Shown here one piece after another: positions 32,794 to 43,726 of a stretch of DNA of 64,000 nt (positions within the stretch are counted from its first letter, which is position 1; each line of letters opens with the position of its first letter). The stretch is from positions 16,198,922-16,262,921 of the forward strand of contig CM030711.1 of the NCBI GenBank assembly GCA_017979445.1, read 5' to 3'. Source of the stretch: Akebia trifoliata. Its lineage: Eukaryota > Streptophyta > Magnoliopsida > Ranunculales > Lardizabalaceae. The notes under the pieces are model-generated. The model saw only the letters and a program-made list of their open reading frames with translations. It did not search any database and was not told where the DNA came from. The position numbers were made by a program, and so were the translations under genes.

Positions 32794-35700
32794 CCACATC
32801 CAGCCCTAGGCCATTGTTTTACCTGTTGACAAAACATTTACCCCAAAAGACCGATCTGATGGGGAAGGTGCAATTATGAATATAATTGCATGGGTCAAAC
32901 TGGGGCATGATACAAGAGCACATGATACCCGGGAGCGGAGGCAGATAACACAACATTCAACACTCCCTCTTGCCCATGAGGGTGGAAAATTCCTTCGAGG
33001 AGACTCAAACCCGGTACCTATACAAACTGAGTGCTCTGAAACCATGTAGAAGCCCATGGGCCTAAATCATCCTCACAAAACTGGCTTGTAAGGTGAGTAT
33101 TGGCCCAGGTTTATATATAGCCCAAGGTTACGATACCTAGGTGATGTGGGACTGTAACGTGTCTCCTACGTCCCTGTGGTTACCCGCTCTGATCATATTG
33201 ATAAACCATTTACCCCAAAAGACCAATCTGATGGAAAAAGTGCAACTAATTTAAGAGGGTCATGGGTCGAACTGGGGCACGATACATGAGAACGTGACAC
33301 CCGGGAGCGGAGGCGGATAACACAACACTCGATACTACCATAATTAGGGTACACCATCATGCAAAGGGATGCAACCACCATTCATGGGTCCCACCAGAAA
33401 ATCTCCTACGAAATGAGAAGACAATTTAATGATCATGAACAACAAACAAGATATATGGCCTCTACCGATCATCTTTACCATCTACACCTTATCTCAACTT
33501 TTTGGGGTCGAAAACATGAATTCACTTTGTTTTTATCAACAAAATGATATGTAATTACTTTGATCATTCATCTTTTTCTTTCTTTCTTTTTTCCTATCAA
33601 AGAATGTAATAGACTGGTTGGTTATGATCATCCAAGCAAGCCAAACTTTGGTGCAGTCAGTAAGAGATCCTCTAGATGGAACCCATGGAATGGTGTATCC
33701 ACCTTTCAGATAACCGTTGACTTGTGATCCAACTAACTTGGTCCTATGATCCCTACCAACAAGACCTCTCCAGATTGCTTTGTCTGTAAGCACAAATAAG
33801 GTGTACAAATTAAGTGTTCCCAACATAAACATGATGGCTTAAAATTTTACCTGCAAGACTCGACCAGATTGCTACATCTGCAACTGAAAAACCATGACCA
33901 ACCAAGAAAGTACGCTGTGACAGATAACCATCCACATAGCTGCATGCACTCTCGAACTCAGAACCTAGTGAGAAGACATGGGCATGTTCTAGCCACTCGT
34001 CGATCTGAAAAGGAAGATAACTAAAGAAAATTAAAAACATTAACAGTGAAAACAGAAGTATAGAAACTAGGTCTTTAAAATAAGATGAGAAGCTCCAAAA
34101 GTTTTTAATACTCTGCAATGCAACAAAAATACCTGGCCGGATTCCAATGCATCCTGCCCATAGAAATTGGGAATCGTTGCTACCCGACCAAGATAGCGTA
34201 GAAGAATGTCATTACCATGCAATTTCAATCTGGAAAACAAAATTAAGGTAGAGATTGATTAACTTGAAATTAAAGTGTCAGTATGGTAGTTTTTGTAATA
34301 TGTTGATATTTTGAATAAACAACAAGCCACATATCGAAAGTAAATTTAATAAAAAATAAACAAATTACACATATTTATGAAAAAATCAACCACTACAAAA
34401 TTCAAATAAGAATCTCGACCACCTACATATGCTATAAAAACTTCCAGTTTAAATAAATACTGGTTTCTCGGACAAAAGTATACAATAATAATAAAACCAA
34501 ATAAAATATCAAACACGCAAGATACATCAGCACATTCCTTAAAATAAGCCAAAAGCATAATATACATCCTTCTGTGACTACCAAATCAATCAAACTCGCT
34601 TTTAATTTTCATTAAATTCTAGATAAGGTTGTAAGTTCATTTCCTCAATAAAATCATGACCCTAACTTCTACAGGTATAACCCATAAATAAACAAAGAAA
34701 AAAGAAAAGAAAAAAAAAAAAAAATCACCCCTGCAAATAGTTTTGGATTGATCAGTTCTTTAACTACTCTTAAATTTCTTCAAGTTACCCAGTTTTTTCA
34801 TGTTATTTACAACAGAATTATAGTATATTGTATAGATATGCATTTTTTTTTCATTTACTTGGTATTTTGTGAGGATGATTAATCAACTCATTCCGGAACT
34901 TCTAACTCAATGAAAAGTCATGCTAAAGTAAGGTGAATGGATGACCATCCGAATGGTTTGTCTTGTAATCTAATTTTGAAAGGGTTAGATGTTTCAATAT
35001 TAGCCAAGTTTTGGTACATAATATTATCCCTAAACTTGTCTCCAATGCGGACTCCATAGCACGTATGCAAACACATCTAAGAATATCCCAGCCAATTATA
35101 TACAGTAACATCATCGACTTCCAATACACCAACCAACCCATCACGCACGCACTCACAAAATGGGGGATCTGGCCAGCAAAGACATTGTAGTCAAGAATTG
35201 TCACATGACATCCCACAAAGGCCTAGCGCATTGCATAGCTGTGTAGTGTGATAGTCACCAAGTCGGAGTTCGGGAATAAGTCGGCAAGGGGAAAAATTCG
35301 GTAACATCAGGAAAAAGTCAAATTAGTGTTAGGACTGTGTAAAAGTTCCAAGTAAGTGATATTCTCCTGTTACATCATTAAATACCATATTGAACTATAG
35401 TAATCAATTACTAAACCCCGTATTGATTTCATCCATGCATGCATAACAAGTAACCACAAATCCACAGTATAGTCAAGATTTATATTGTTAAATAACAATC
35501 ATAAGTCCGAGTTAGGACTCATCAACTTGTCAAAAACATCAAAATCAATGTCATCCTCATTTACATCATTATTATTTTTTGATAGATAAAGAAGAACACA
35601 ACAAATACAAAGAACTAAGTAGGTCGAGGCGACCTCCAAAACGAAACAAAAGTAGAAACATGAGATAGAGCTCTGGTAGATTACAAACAAGGAAGTCCTC

Positions 35701-36400
35701 AAAGAACATCCCTTTGAACTCCATTTACATCATTATTATCTTATGTTTTATTGGTAAAATGGTTACCATCATCTTCATCAAGGTCATATTCTCTTACTAG
35801 TGCACCAATTTCATATTATATTTTTCTTGATTTAATCGCGAAGATCATATTAAAAAGTCGCAATTAAATCGGTGAAGAAAAAAGTCAAGATTTAATCCCA
35901 ATTTTTTTTCAAAAAGTAGGAGACTTTGGTGACTATTTAGTGTCTTAGTCTTTCTAGTGGTAAGCAACAATGGGATATCCATATTTGGTTAAGAAAAGGG
36001 TATGAAATTTTGGTACAGCATTTTGATATATTTCCATAAATAGAAAGAAAAAAATATCTATTTAAACAAATCAATTATATATTAGAATATGGTTTCCAGT
36101 TCCATTGATTGAAACATTTGATCATTAAAATGATGATGAGGATTACTAAAAATATACCCAGATGAGAAGTGAAAGGTGGAAGTAGAACCAGAGGGAAGGC
36201 TCGAATCAGTTGACAAGGAAATTCCAGCGATCTTTGCAGCAACAATGACAGAAAGTGGAGGATTATCGGCAGCAAAACACACAGTAATTTCCTTCATCTG
36301 CACACAGTAGTAGTAGTAGTAGTAGTAATCAAAATATTAGGGTTTTTTCGCTCATAATACTGAGAATGGGAGGGCATACCTTTGATCTGTCGGATTCCAT
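30002..36400 (-). CDS. Cytosolic glutamyl-tRNA synthetase, 7 coding exons, 741 aa
   Basis: The enzyme charges tRNA-Glu with glutamate in the cytosol. Coding exons, read on the minus strand, are 36400-36380, 36297-36158, 34229-34133, 34004-33851, 32012-30886, 30782-30315 and 30220-30002. All have GT/AG borders and phases close to 742 codons including the stop. Residues about 10-185 form the GST-like N-terminal domain of eukaryotic cytosolic GluRS (FLVGHGFSVADVAIWSSLAG at the GST-C core). A charged linker (about 186-220) leads to the class I catalytic domain with HIGH at 246-249 and the KMSKS-equivalent LSKR at 468-471. The C-terminal anticodon-binding beta-barrels (about 515-741) include LALGDSNMRNL and LERKGYFRCDVPF. 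The start is a seven-codon exon (MESDRSK) before a 82-bp intron; MKEITV at exon 2 is a possible alternative start. The large introns carry a MITE, a TRIM-like element and a LINE tail. The stop codon lies within a donor-like AG|GTGAGT. Confidence 0.94.
32375..32754. mobile_element. 380-bp foldback MITE in synthetase intron 4
   Basis: The left end reads GGGTCGGGTTCAAACGACAC and the right end is its near-perfect inverse, closing with TTTGAACCTGACCC. The inverted repeats extend through most of the element. TA dinucleotide runs flank both sides (about 32357-32374 and 32755-32788), so a target duplication cannot be delimited. The interior shares GAGGATGATCTCTATGGTGA and its inverse with the MITEs at 41.5-42.7 kb. 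It is non-coding; open frames across it exist only because of the palindrome. Confidence 0.85.
32825..33345 (-). mobile_element. TRIM-like LTR element remnant in synthetase intron 4
   Basis: On the minus strand, TGGTTTCAGAGC at 33044-33033 resembles the initiator tRNA-Met primer binding site. It is preceded by about 150 bp of LTR-like sequence with a TATATATAAACC box (near 33110) and ending CTTCTACA. An internal block (CCCGGGAGCGGAGGC, GAACTGGGGCA, ATTTACCCCAAAAGACC) occurs twice, at about 32828-32970 and 33204-33340, on either side of that LTR. No coding capacity is seen. The layout fits a terminal-repeat retrotransposon in miniature with internal and LTR parts arranged in tandem, one end missing. 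Confidence 0.55.
35576..35721 (-). mobile_element. 146-bp LINE 3' tail with 18-bp target duplication, synthetase intron 2
   Basis: The insert starts with a T-run followed by GATAGATAAAG, like the LINE B tail at 9750, and continues with LINE 3'-end sequence (AGGTCGAGGCGACCTCCAAA resembling AGGCCGAGGTAGCCCCTCAA in LINE B). It is flanked by a perfect direct repeat of 18 bp, CATTTACATCATTATTAT, at 35558-35575 and 35722-35739. It is a severely 5'-truncated L1 insertion. Confidence 0.92.
36305..36330. repeat. TAG trinucleotide microsatellite in synthetase intron 1
   Basis: About seven TAG units lie next to the 3' splice site of the first coding intron. Confidence 0.85.
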
Positions 36401-37569
36401 AGTGAAGCTTTAGTTTTGTTCTAACGCCGCCGCTGATGCCTGATGAAGAGGAGAGGTAGAGATCTTTGATCTGATCTTTTAAATAAAAAACATAAAATCG
36501 AATCGGATGGAGGGTTGCGTTAAACCTGAGAACGGATACTAATCGAATCGGATAGGCCTATATCCGAATTCGAATCCGAAAAAATATCGATATCCGAATT
36601 CGAATTCATCATTATTATTATTATTATTAAAACCATCATCTTTGATTTGTGTGAAAAACCTCTCAAACCCATTCATCTTCTTCTTCAACCCACCCTTTCT
36701 CATTTTCTAAAAACCAGTCAATCTACGGTCCTCTTGCCTTCATGCAAACCACTTAAGGCCAAAAAAGGATTTGATTTTTTGGGGGAAGTAGAAGACTGTG
36801 AAATTTTGGGTAAAATAATAATAGAGTTTTCTACAAATAGGGCTTAGGATCTCAAGAATAGGAAGCCTTAACAAGAGTTTCAAGATGACTGAAATTGAAA
36901 GAAAAATCAAAGGGTTTCCGCTGTTGTTGAGAGAGAAGACAGACCTACCTGGAATGTAACGATACTCGGTGCAAGCTTCAAGGCCAAGTGGAGATGGAGA
37001 TAAAGAAAAAGGTGAAACAAAATATAATTGAACCAAGCTAGACTTGCTAATTTAACTAGATTCGTTGGCCCATTGTTTTATCACAACGCCGGTCTTCTAA
37101 AATAAACTTCAGATTATAAATACAAATCGAAATTGCAAACTCCTAAGAAAAGTTGTAAATTGGTCCAAAGCCCAAACAAATTGAAACGGATTGGGATCAT
37201 GTTTCAAGTAACCCAGTGTTGAATATATATCATTTACAGCTGTAAGCCGCTGGATTATCAACACCTTTTGTTTTCTTTTTTGACTCTACACGCTCGAAAG
37301 AATTATGAGTTTGAACTTTGAATCCATTACTAGAAACCATCAAACGACCAATATAAGCTAGGGGCAAGTTGAATTCAAACCGAACATTCCACTAAATAAG
37401 AGTCAGAAGTGAACCAAATTCCATTGGTTCGGTTCTATGGGTTGCCAATGTTCCATAAATTGTTAATAACATTTTTTAATGAAAAAATAAATATGTAATA
37501 AATATAATATTTCATACAACATATTTTTTTTATAAGTCCATACAATAAATCACTAATATATATATATAT
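36401..37569. other. 5' flank of glutamyl-tRNA synthetase
   Basis: The flank should contain the promoter, but no clear TATA box was found. At about 36530-36615 the blocks TATCCGAATTCGAAT and GAATTCGAATCCGAA repeat and invert, a palindromic AT/CG repeat seen as dispersed sequence in plants. Near 37360-37435 the flank contains GGTTCGGTTC-like sequence that has relatives near 42880-42970, on the other side of the foldback cluster. No gene was recognised. Confidence 0.5.
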
Positions 37570-40500
37570 GGATGACGTTCCTACGACACCCATCGCCCCC
37601 AATGTCAGCCGTTCAATTCGCACTAGATCTACGGTCCAGATCGGGTGTAGTGGTACAATCGATTGTAAAATAACGAATTTTCGTTATTTGCAAACGCCTC
37701 CCCGTAAACAAAAAAAAAAAAAACAGATCTGATTTCTCCATCCATCTTCATCTTCTTCTTCACGCACTTCCTCTTTGACTCAGATCTCCTTCTTCCGATC
37801 GAAAAACAGATCGGCGTCATCTTCTTCGTTTCACTCTTCGATCTGCCAACTATTCCAACCCATCGCGACGATTCAAACTGATATTCGAATCACCCAAAAA
37901 CAGATCTCGTTTTTTTTCGACTTCGTCTGCTAACGACGACGATCTTCTTCCTTCCTCTTTGTTTGCGACGGCGCCGACGAAGGTCGCGGCTTCGTCCTCA
38001 TCTCTCTCTCTCCAAAGAAACCCTAAAGTAAACCCTTAATTTATTTTTATTTTTATTTTATTTTTAGTCTAAAATGGTGAATGGTTTTTTGCTTATGCAC
38101 ATCTTTGTGTTGATGTGAGGTACTAAATGTGGATTCGGTGTCTATTTCAGTTAGCTTCGAAATCAAAACGTTTCATGAAAATGTTTCGATTAGTGTGAAA
38201 ATTTATACAATTTGCATGAAAATGATGTGAAAATATTAACAAAATTTTTATGAAACTGTAAGAATGATGAAACATATACTAAAACAGACTTGAAAGTCAT
38301 CAAAATAGAATCAAAGGGTGGTCGTAGATCAGATAGAGAGATGCCGTTCTTTTGCCTTGGAGAGTTTCATGGTTCTCTAGGCTATTAATATCCTTATTTT
38401 TTGAGTTTCTTTGTGATTGGGATTGTGTGTGTGTGTGTGTGTGTTGGTCCATTCTCCTTGTGATAGAGTTATGGACTTCAAATATCTTTCCTCTTTCTAC
38501 TCTCTAATAATATGACCCACAGTTAAATTCAATTGGATACTGAGGCTCTTGTACTGGGGCTCTGCTATGTTTGAGTATGGCTAGTGTGTTGGAATCTTAT
38601 TTATGGTTGGTTGTATCTTGGAAAAGCATCTCTGGTCAGGACTAAAAATTTTTTATTAAAAACTTTGGTTCTATTTGTTAAATTGGAAAAAAAAAATGTG
38701 TTGAATTGCTTTTGACATTTGTGTGTTGTATATTAGAGAGTGCTATTTTTTGTTGGTGTTATTGCTGCTTAGCTGATATATGGGACATAGTCCAAAAACT
38801 TGTTTTTTTTTTTGTAGTTTCATGTTCTGAATTGTATGTATGAAAAATGTACATGAGTTTTTATAGCTTTATATAAAATTTGTTTGTATGAAAACTGTAC
38901 ATGAGTTTTTATAGCACTTCTATAATCCTAATTGTTAGGCAGGGAAGTTTAAATTTGTTGTAGTTTTTATATGATTTGCTTTTCTTTTTAATACTTAGTC
39001 TCCCCATGTGATTTTCATTTTGAAAATAATCCAACTACTTTCTTTAATTTTCTAGCACTTCTTTAATTTTCCACATTTGATTGCTCACACTAGTTTAAAC
39101 ATGACGATACATAAATTACAAATGAGAAACATTTTAGGCAATGACTTCACGGCCTAAAGAACATAAGTACAACACAAATAGAAGTCTGGACTTAATGGAA
39201 AACATTCAACTATGGTTCTAAGCTGATCTAGGAAGAGCTTGAACTACCACACATCTGTAATTGCGACAGTCAAGCAAGTAGAAAGCTTCATTCTAGGACC
39301 GACAGCTACAGAAATGGATGAAAGAATATCTGGTTTTGCCTTGATATCAACCCACTCGTTCCCCACCCAATCCATGGAATTCCTTATATCCCTTCTTTGG
39401 AAAGTTGAGAACCTATCCTCACCTGACATTAAAGAGAAAAAGATTATTATTCTTCCTATTACCAGTGAAGAAAAGTAAATAGAAGTTGGACAGGGAAATG
39501 AATTCCATGGAAAACACACAATCATTGATCTAAAAAACATATTTACCATGTTCAATCATAGAGACCCTTAATAATTTTCTTCTCATCGGATTTTACATGA
39601 AAGTCCATTCAAAATTATGGTTTTTTCTCTTCTGCGTGGATGACCATATAACAAAACAGATTGATTGTAGCAGATATCAGACAGTCTCCATATTGGAAAA
39701 ATGTAAACAAAAGTTGGGCCCATAGCTCAATTGGATGTTGATTTCTCTCTCAACATTGAGGTCAATGAACCCATGTAGAAAATAATAGCAAACAAGATGG
39801 GGAATAATGGTGTGATATAAGGAAATTATTTGAAATTTAATAATATAGAAAATTAAGAATAAAGTAAAATTTCAATTAGTGTGAGCAATCAAATGTGGGC
39901 TGGATACCATCACCAGATTAGATGCATTAAAAGCAAATATCAAAGAGTTTTATTTAAGGATGAGAAAATTAAAGAAAGTAGTTGGATTATTTTCAAAATG
40001 AAAATCACATGGGGAGACTAAGTATTAAAAAGAAAAGCAAATCATATAAAAACTACAACAAATTTAAACTTCCCTGCCTAACAATTAGGATTATAGAAGT
40101 GCTATAAAAACTCATGTACAGTTTTCATACAAACAAATTTTATATAAAGCTATAAAAACTCATGTACATTTTTCATACATACAATTCAGAACATGAAACT
40201 ACAAAAAAAAAACAAGTTTTTGGACTATGTCCCATATATCAGCTAAGCAGTAATAACACCAACAAAAAATAGCACTCTCTAATATACAACACACAAATGT
40301 CAAAAGCAATTCAACACATTTTTTTTTCCAATTTAACAAATAGAACCAAAGTTTTTAATAAAAAATTTTTAGTCCTGACCAGAGATGCTTTTCCAAGATA
40401 CAACCAACCATAAATAAGATTCCAACACACTAGCCATACTCAAACATAGCAGAGCCCCAGTACAAGAGCCTCAGTATCCATTGAATTTAACTGTGGGTCA

Positions 40501-41455
40501 TATTATTAGAGAGTAGAAAGAGGAAAGATATTTGAAGTCCATAACTCTATCACAAGGAGAATGGACCAACACACACACACCACACACAATCCCAATCACA
40601 AAGAAACTCAAAAAATAAGGATATTAATAGCCTAGAGAACCATGAAACTCTCCAAGGCAAAAGAACGGCATCTCTCTATCTGATCTACGACCACCCTTTG
40701 GTTCTATTTCGATGACTTTCAAGTCTGTTTTAGTATATGTTTCATCATTCTTACAGTTTCATAAAAATTTCGTTAATATTTTCACATCATTTTCATGAAA
40801 ATTGTATAAATTTCCACACTAATCGAAACATTTTCATGAAACGTTTTGATTTCGAAGCTAACTGAAATAGACACCGAATCCACATTTAGTACCTCACATC
40901 AACACAAAGATGTGCATAAGCAAAAAACCATTCACCATTTTAGACTAAAAATAAAATAAAATAAAAATAAATTAAGGGTTTACCTTAGGGTTTCTTTGGA
41001 GAGAGAGAGAGATGAGGACGAAGCCGCGACCTTCGTCGGCGCCGTCGCAAACAAAGAGGAAGGAAGAAAATCGTCGTCTTTAGCAGACGAAGTCGAAAAA
41101 AAACGAGATCTGTTTTTGGGTGATTCGAATATCAGTTTGAATCGTCGCGATGGGTTGGAATAGTTGGCAGATCGAAGAGTGAAACGAAGAAGATGACGCC
41201 GATCTGTTTTTCGATCGGAAGGAGATCTGAGTCAAAGAGGAAGTGCGTGAAGAAGAAGACGAAGATGGATGGAGAAATCAGATCTGTTTTTTTTTTTTTT
41301 GTTTACGGGGAGGCGTTTGCAAATAACGAAAATTCGTTATTTTACAATCGATTGTACCACTACACCCTATCTGGACCGTAGATCTAGTGTGAATCGAACG
41401 GTTGACATCAAGGGTCGCGATGGGGATCGTAATGAGAGTCGTAGGAACGTCACCA
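37570..41455. mobile_element. 3.9-kb foldback transposon with ~1.5-kb inverted arms
   Basis: The left arm (37570-39095) and right arm (39873-41455) are inverted copies, about 97-98% identical where compared by eye, apart from a ~16-bp gap near the left end and a ~65-bp extra piece on the right (about 39900-39962). Termini are GGATGACGTTCCTACGAC on the left and the inverse of GGTGACGTTCCTACGAC on the right, both set in TA runs. The loop (39096-39872) is unique. No transposase is present, so the element is non-autonomous. Long inverted repeats point to a Mutator-like or foldback family; TA-run flanks hide the target duplication, so superfamily is uncertain. Confidence 0.9.
39248..39422 (-). pseudogene. 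Captured exon in the loop of the foldback element
   Basis: On the minus strand a 175-bp open segment is preceded by a pyrimidine-rich acceptor ending TTTAATGTCAG and followed by a donor-like G|GTAGTT. It encodes EDRFSTFQRRDIRNSMDW and then NEWVDIKAKPDILSSISVAV, which looks like constrained protein rather than random sequence, but I do not recognise the family. Further upstream on the same strand, the right arm has a CT-rich leader ending AAACCCTAAG|GTAAAC (about 40985), a typical plant 5' UTR/donor junction. Together they look like exon 1, a ~1.6-kb intron and exon 2 of a host gene taken up by the element. Confidence 0.6.
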
Positions 41456-41472
41456 ATATATATATATATATA

Positions 41473-41851
41473 GGGTCGGGTTCCTGCGACACACATTACG
41501 ACACACATTGCGACAACGTGTTTGTCTTATATGGGCAAAAATGTTTGGAATGGGCTGAATTTTTGTGAGGTTGACCTCTATGGTGAGGAGATCATCCTGG
41601 AAAAAATCATCCCATTCCAAAACTTCTAGACCGTCCGATTTTTGTTGAAAAATTATAGACCGTCCAATTTTTGTAAATCAATTTTGATGGGGTTAGAAGT
41701 TTTGGAATGGGATGATTTTTTGCCAGGATGATCCCCTCATCACAGAGATCATCCTCACAAAAAATCAGCCCATTCCAAACATTTTTGCCCATATAAGACA
41801 AAAAGGTGTGTCGCAAAGGGGGTCGTAATGGGGATCGTAATAACGCGACCC
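41473..41851. mobile_element. Foldback MITE 1 of tandem cluster (379 bp)
   Basis: The left end reads GGGTCGGGTTCCTGCGACAC and the right end closes with CGCGACCC, in TA runs on both sides. The first 340 bp match the MITE at 32375 and the one at 42325. The right end (GTCGTAATGGGGATCGTAAT) differs and instead resembles the terminal region of the large foldback element (GATCCCCAT, TCGTAATGAGAGTCGTAGG). Confidence 0.85.
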
Positions 41852-41881
41852 TATATATATATTATATATAATATAGGGGGG

Positions 41882-41885
<4 letters not shown>

Positions 41886-41934
<49 letters not shown>

Positions 41935-41937
41935 ATA
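41886..41937. repeat. TA microsatellite between MITEs 1 and 2
   Basis: About 25 TA units. The preceding short GGGGGGCCC (41876-41884), also set in TA repeats, resembles fused MITE termini. Confidence 0.85.
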
Positions 41938-42313
41938 GGGGGGCGTTCAATAACCAACTTTTTAGCAAACTTTTTGGCAAAACATTTTTCAAAACATGAG
42001 TTAGAGGTTTTGGTGAATGGGCTGATTTTTGGTGAGGATGATCTCTATGGTGAGGAGATCATCATCACCAAAAATCAGCCCATTCCAAAACCTCTAACCC
42101 CATCAAAAACAGTTTACAAAAAATAGACGGTCCACGATTTTTCAACTTGTAAACTGGGACTAGAAGTTTTGGAATGGGCTGATTTTGATGAGGATGATCT
42201 CCTCACCGTAGAGATCCTCACCAAAAATCAGCCCATTCCAAAACCTCTAACTCATGTTTTGAAAAATGTTTTGCCAAAAAGTTTGCTAAAAAGTTTGCCA
42301 TTGAACGCTACCC
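41938..42313. mobile_element. Foldback MITE 2 of tandem cluster (376 bp), distinct termini
   Basis: The ends read GGGGGCGTTCAATAACCAAC and the inverse of GGGTAGCGTTCAATGG, with AAAGTTTGCTAAAAAG-type sequence inverted on both sides. The interior (GGCTGATTTTTGGTGAGGAT and inverse) is shared with MITEs 1 and 3. The outer ~70 bp are unrelated to theirs. Confidence 0.85.
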
Positions 42314-42324
42314 ATATATATATA

Positions 42325-42704
42325 GGGTCGGGTTCCTGCGACACACATTACGACACACATTGCGACAACGTGTTTGTCTTATATGGGCAAAAATGTTTGG
42401 AATGGGCTGATGTTTTGTGAGGATGATCTCTGTGATGAGGGGATCATCCTGGCAAAAAATTATCCCATTCCAAAACTTGTAACCCCATCAAAATTGATTT
42501 ACCAAAATTGGACGGTCTATAATTTTTCAACAAAAATTGGACGGTCTAGAAGTTTCATAATGAGCTGATTTTTGGCAAGGATGATCTCCTCACCACAGAG
42601 ATCATCCTCACCAAAAATCAGCCCATTTCAAATATTTTTGCCCATATAAGACAAAACACGTTGTCTATATGTGTGTTGAAATGGTTGTTGTTTGAACCTG
42701 ACCC
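42325..42704. mobile_element. Foldback MITE 3 of tandem cluster (380 bp)
   Basis: The left end GGGTCGGGTTCCTGCGACAC is identical to that of MITE 1. The right end closes with TTTGAACCTGACCC, like the intronic copy at 32375. TA runs flank it. Separated from MITE 2 by only 11 bp of TA-rich sequence. Confidence 0.85.
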
Positions 42705-43664
42705 ATATATATATATATATATAATTATTATTAATTTATTCATAAAAGATTATTAATCTATATTCTAACTCATAAAATAATTCATAATAATTATTATATA
42801 CATATATAATTATTTATTGTAAAAGGGTTCACTTCTTGATTTCGTTTGGATCTATATAAGCTTGATCCGATAATCGAACCAAATTGATCGGTTCTCCATT
42901 TTTCGTAATTCGAAACTGAATCAAACCACCCCAAAGTTACCGATGTGGTTCAATTCTCAGTTTGAACTGAACCAAGTTGCACCCTGAATATAAGTTGTAA
43001 CTTTTTTGGGTGTTTTTTTCATTAAATTCTATTACTGGATTTTTACCGATTTTTCTTATGAGGAAATTTCAAATTAATCAAGGATCTCAATATTTTTTTT
43101 GGTGATGAATGCAGGCAGTTTCGGTATGTGATTGGGTACGCAGCTAATATGGCAAGGGCACAGTACCATAGATCTTTGTCATTGGGATACATAAGGAAAA
43201 GATGTGTGATTTTGTGCCCTTGCCACGTGCATAAAAAAACCGTGTGCATTCATCTTTATTCTATTTTTTTTATCAAGGTGGAAAAAGAGAAGAGAATATT
43301 ACTTAAAAGACCCTAGTGAAGGGATTTCTTTCTAATTAATCCCTAAGTTTTAAGGTGTTTCTTAATAGTCCATCTAATTAAAAAAGGAACCAACTAGTTG
43401 CACAGTACACCTTACCAATTGCATTCCATCACTTAAAATTCCCCTTTGCGGCCCATTTGGATATGATTATACTCCAAAAATATATATATTTTTTTTAAAT
43501 TTTGTTCACTCTTTTTTTATAATTCTTTTTCTTTTTTCTCAACAATGCCTATAGAAATAATTGCAAAACAAAGAAGATTCCACTCAAGAAAATTAATAAC
43601 ATACAACAAAAAATGTCATGCTTTTTTTTTCTTTTTTTTTTTATATTTAAAAATCAATGTCTCC

Positions 43665-43726
<62 letters not shown>

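Noticed and set aside
32745..32800. Tyr/Ile-repeat proteins over TA runs (also at 41886-41937 and 43668-43724)
   Set aside because: They are translations of TA microsatellites, not genes.
41193..41381. Matching small proteins in the two foldback arms (MTPICFSIGRR...)
   Set aside because: They are antisense to the CT-rich leader in the arms, differ at the ends and have no recognisable family; duplication of the arms explains their similarity.
37570..41455. Assembly artefact explaining the inverted repeat
   Set aside because: The arms differ by scattered substitutions and indels and the loop is unique, so this is not a simple palindromic misjoin.
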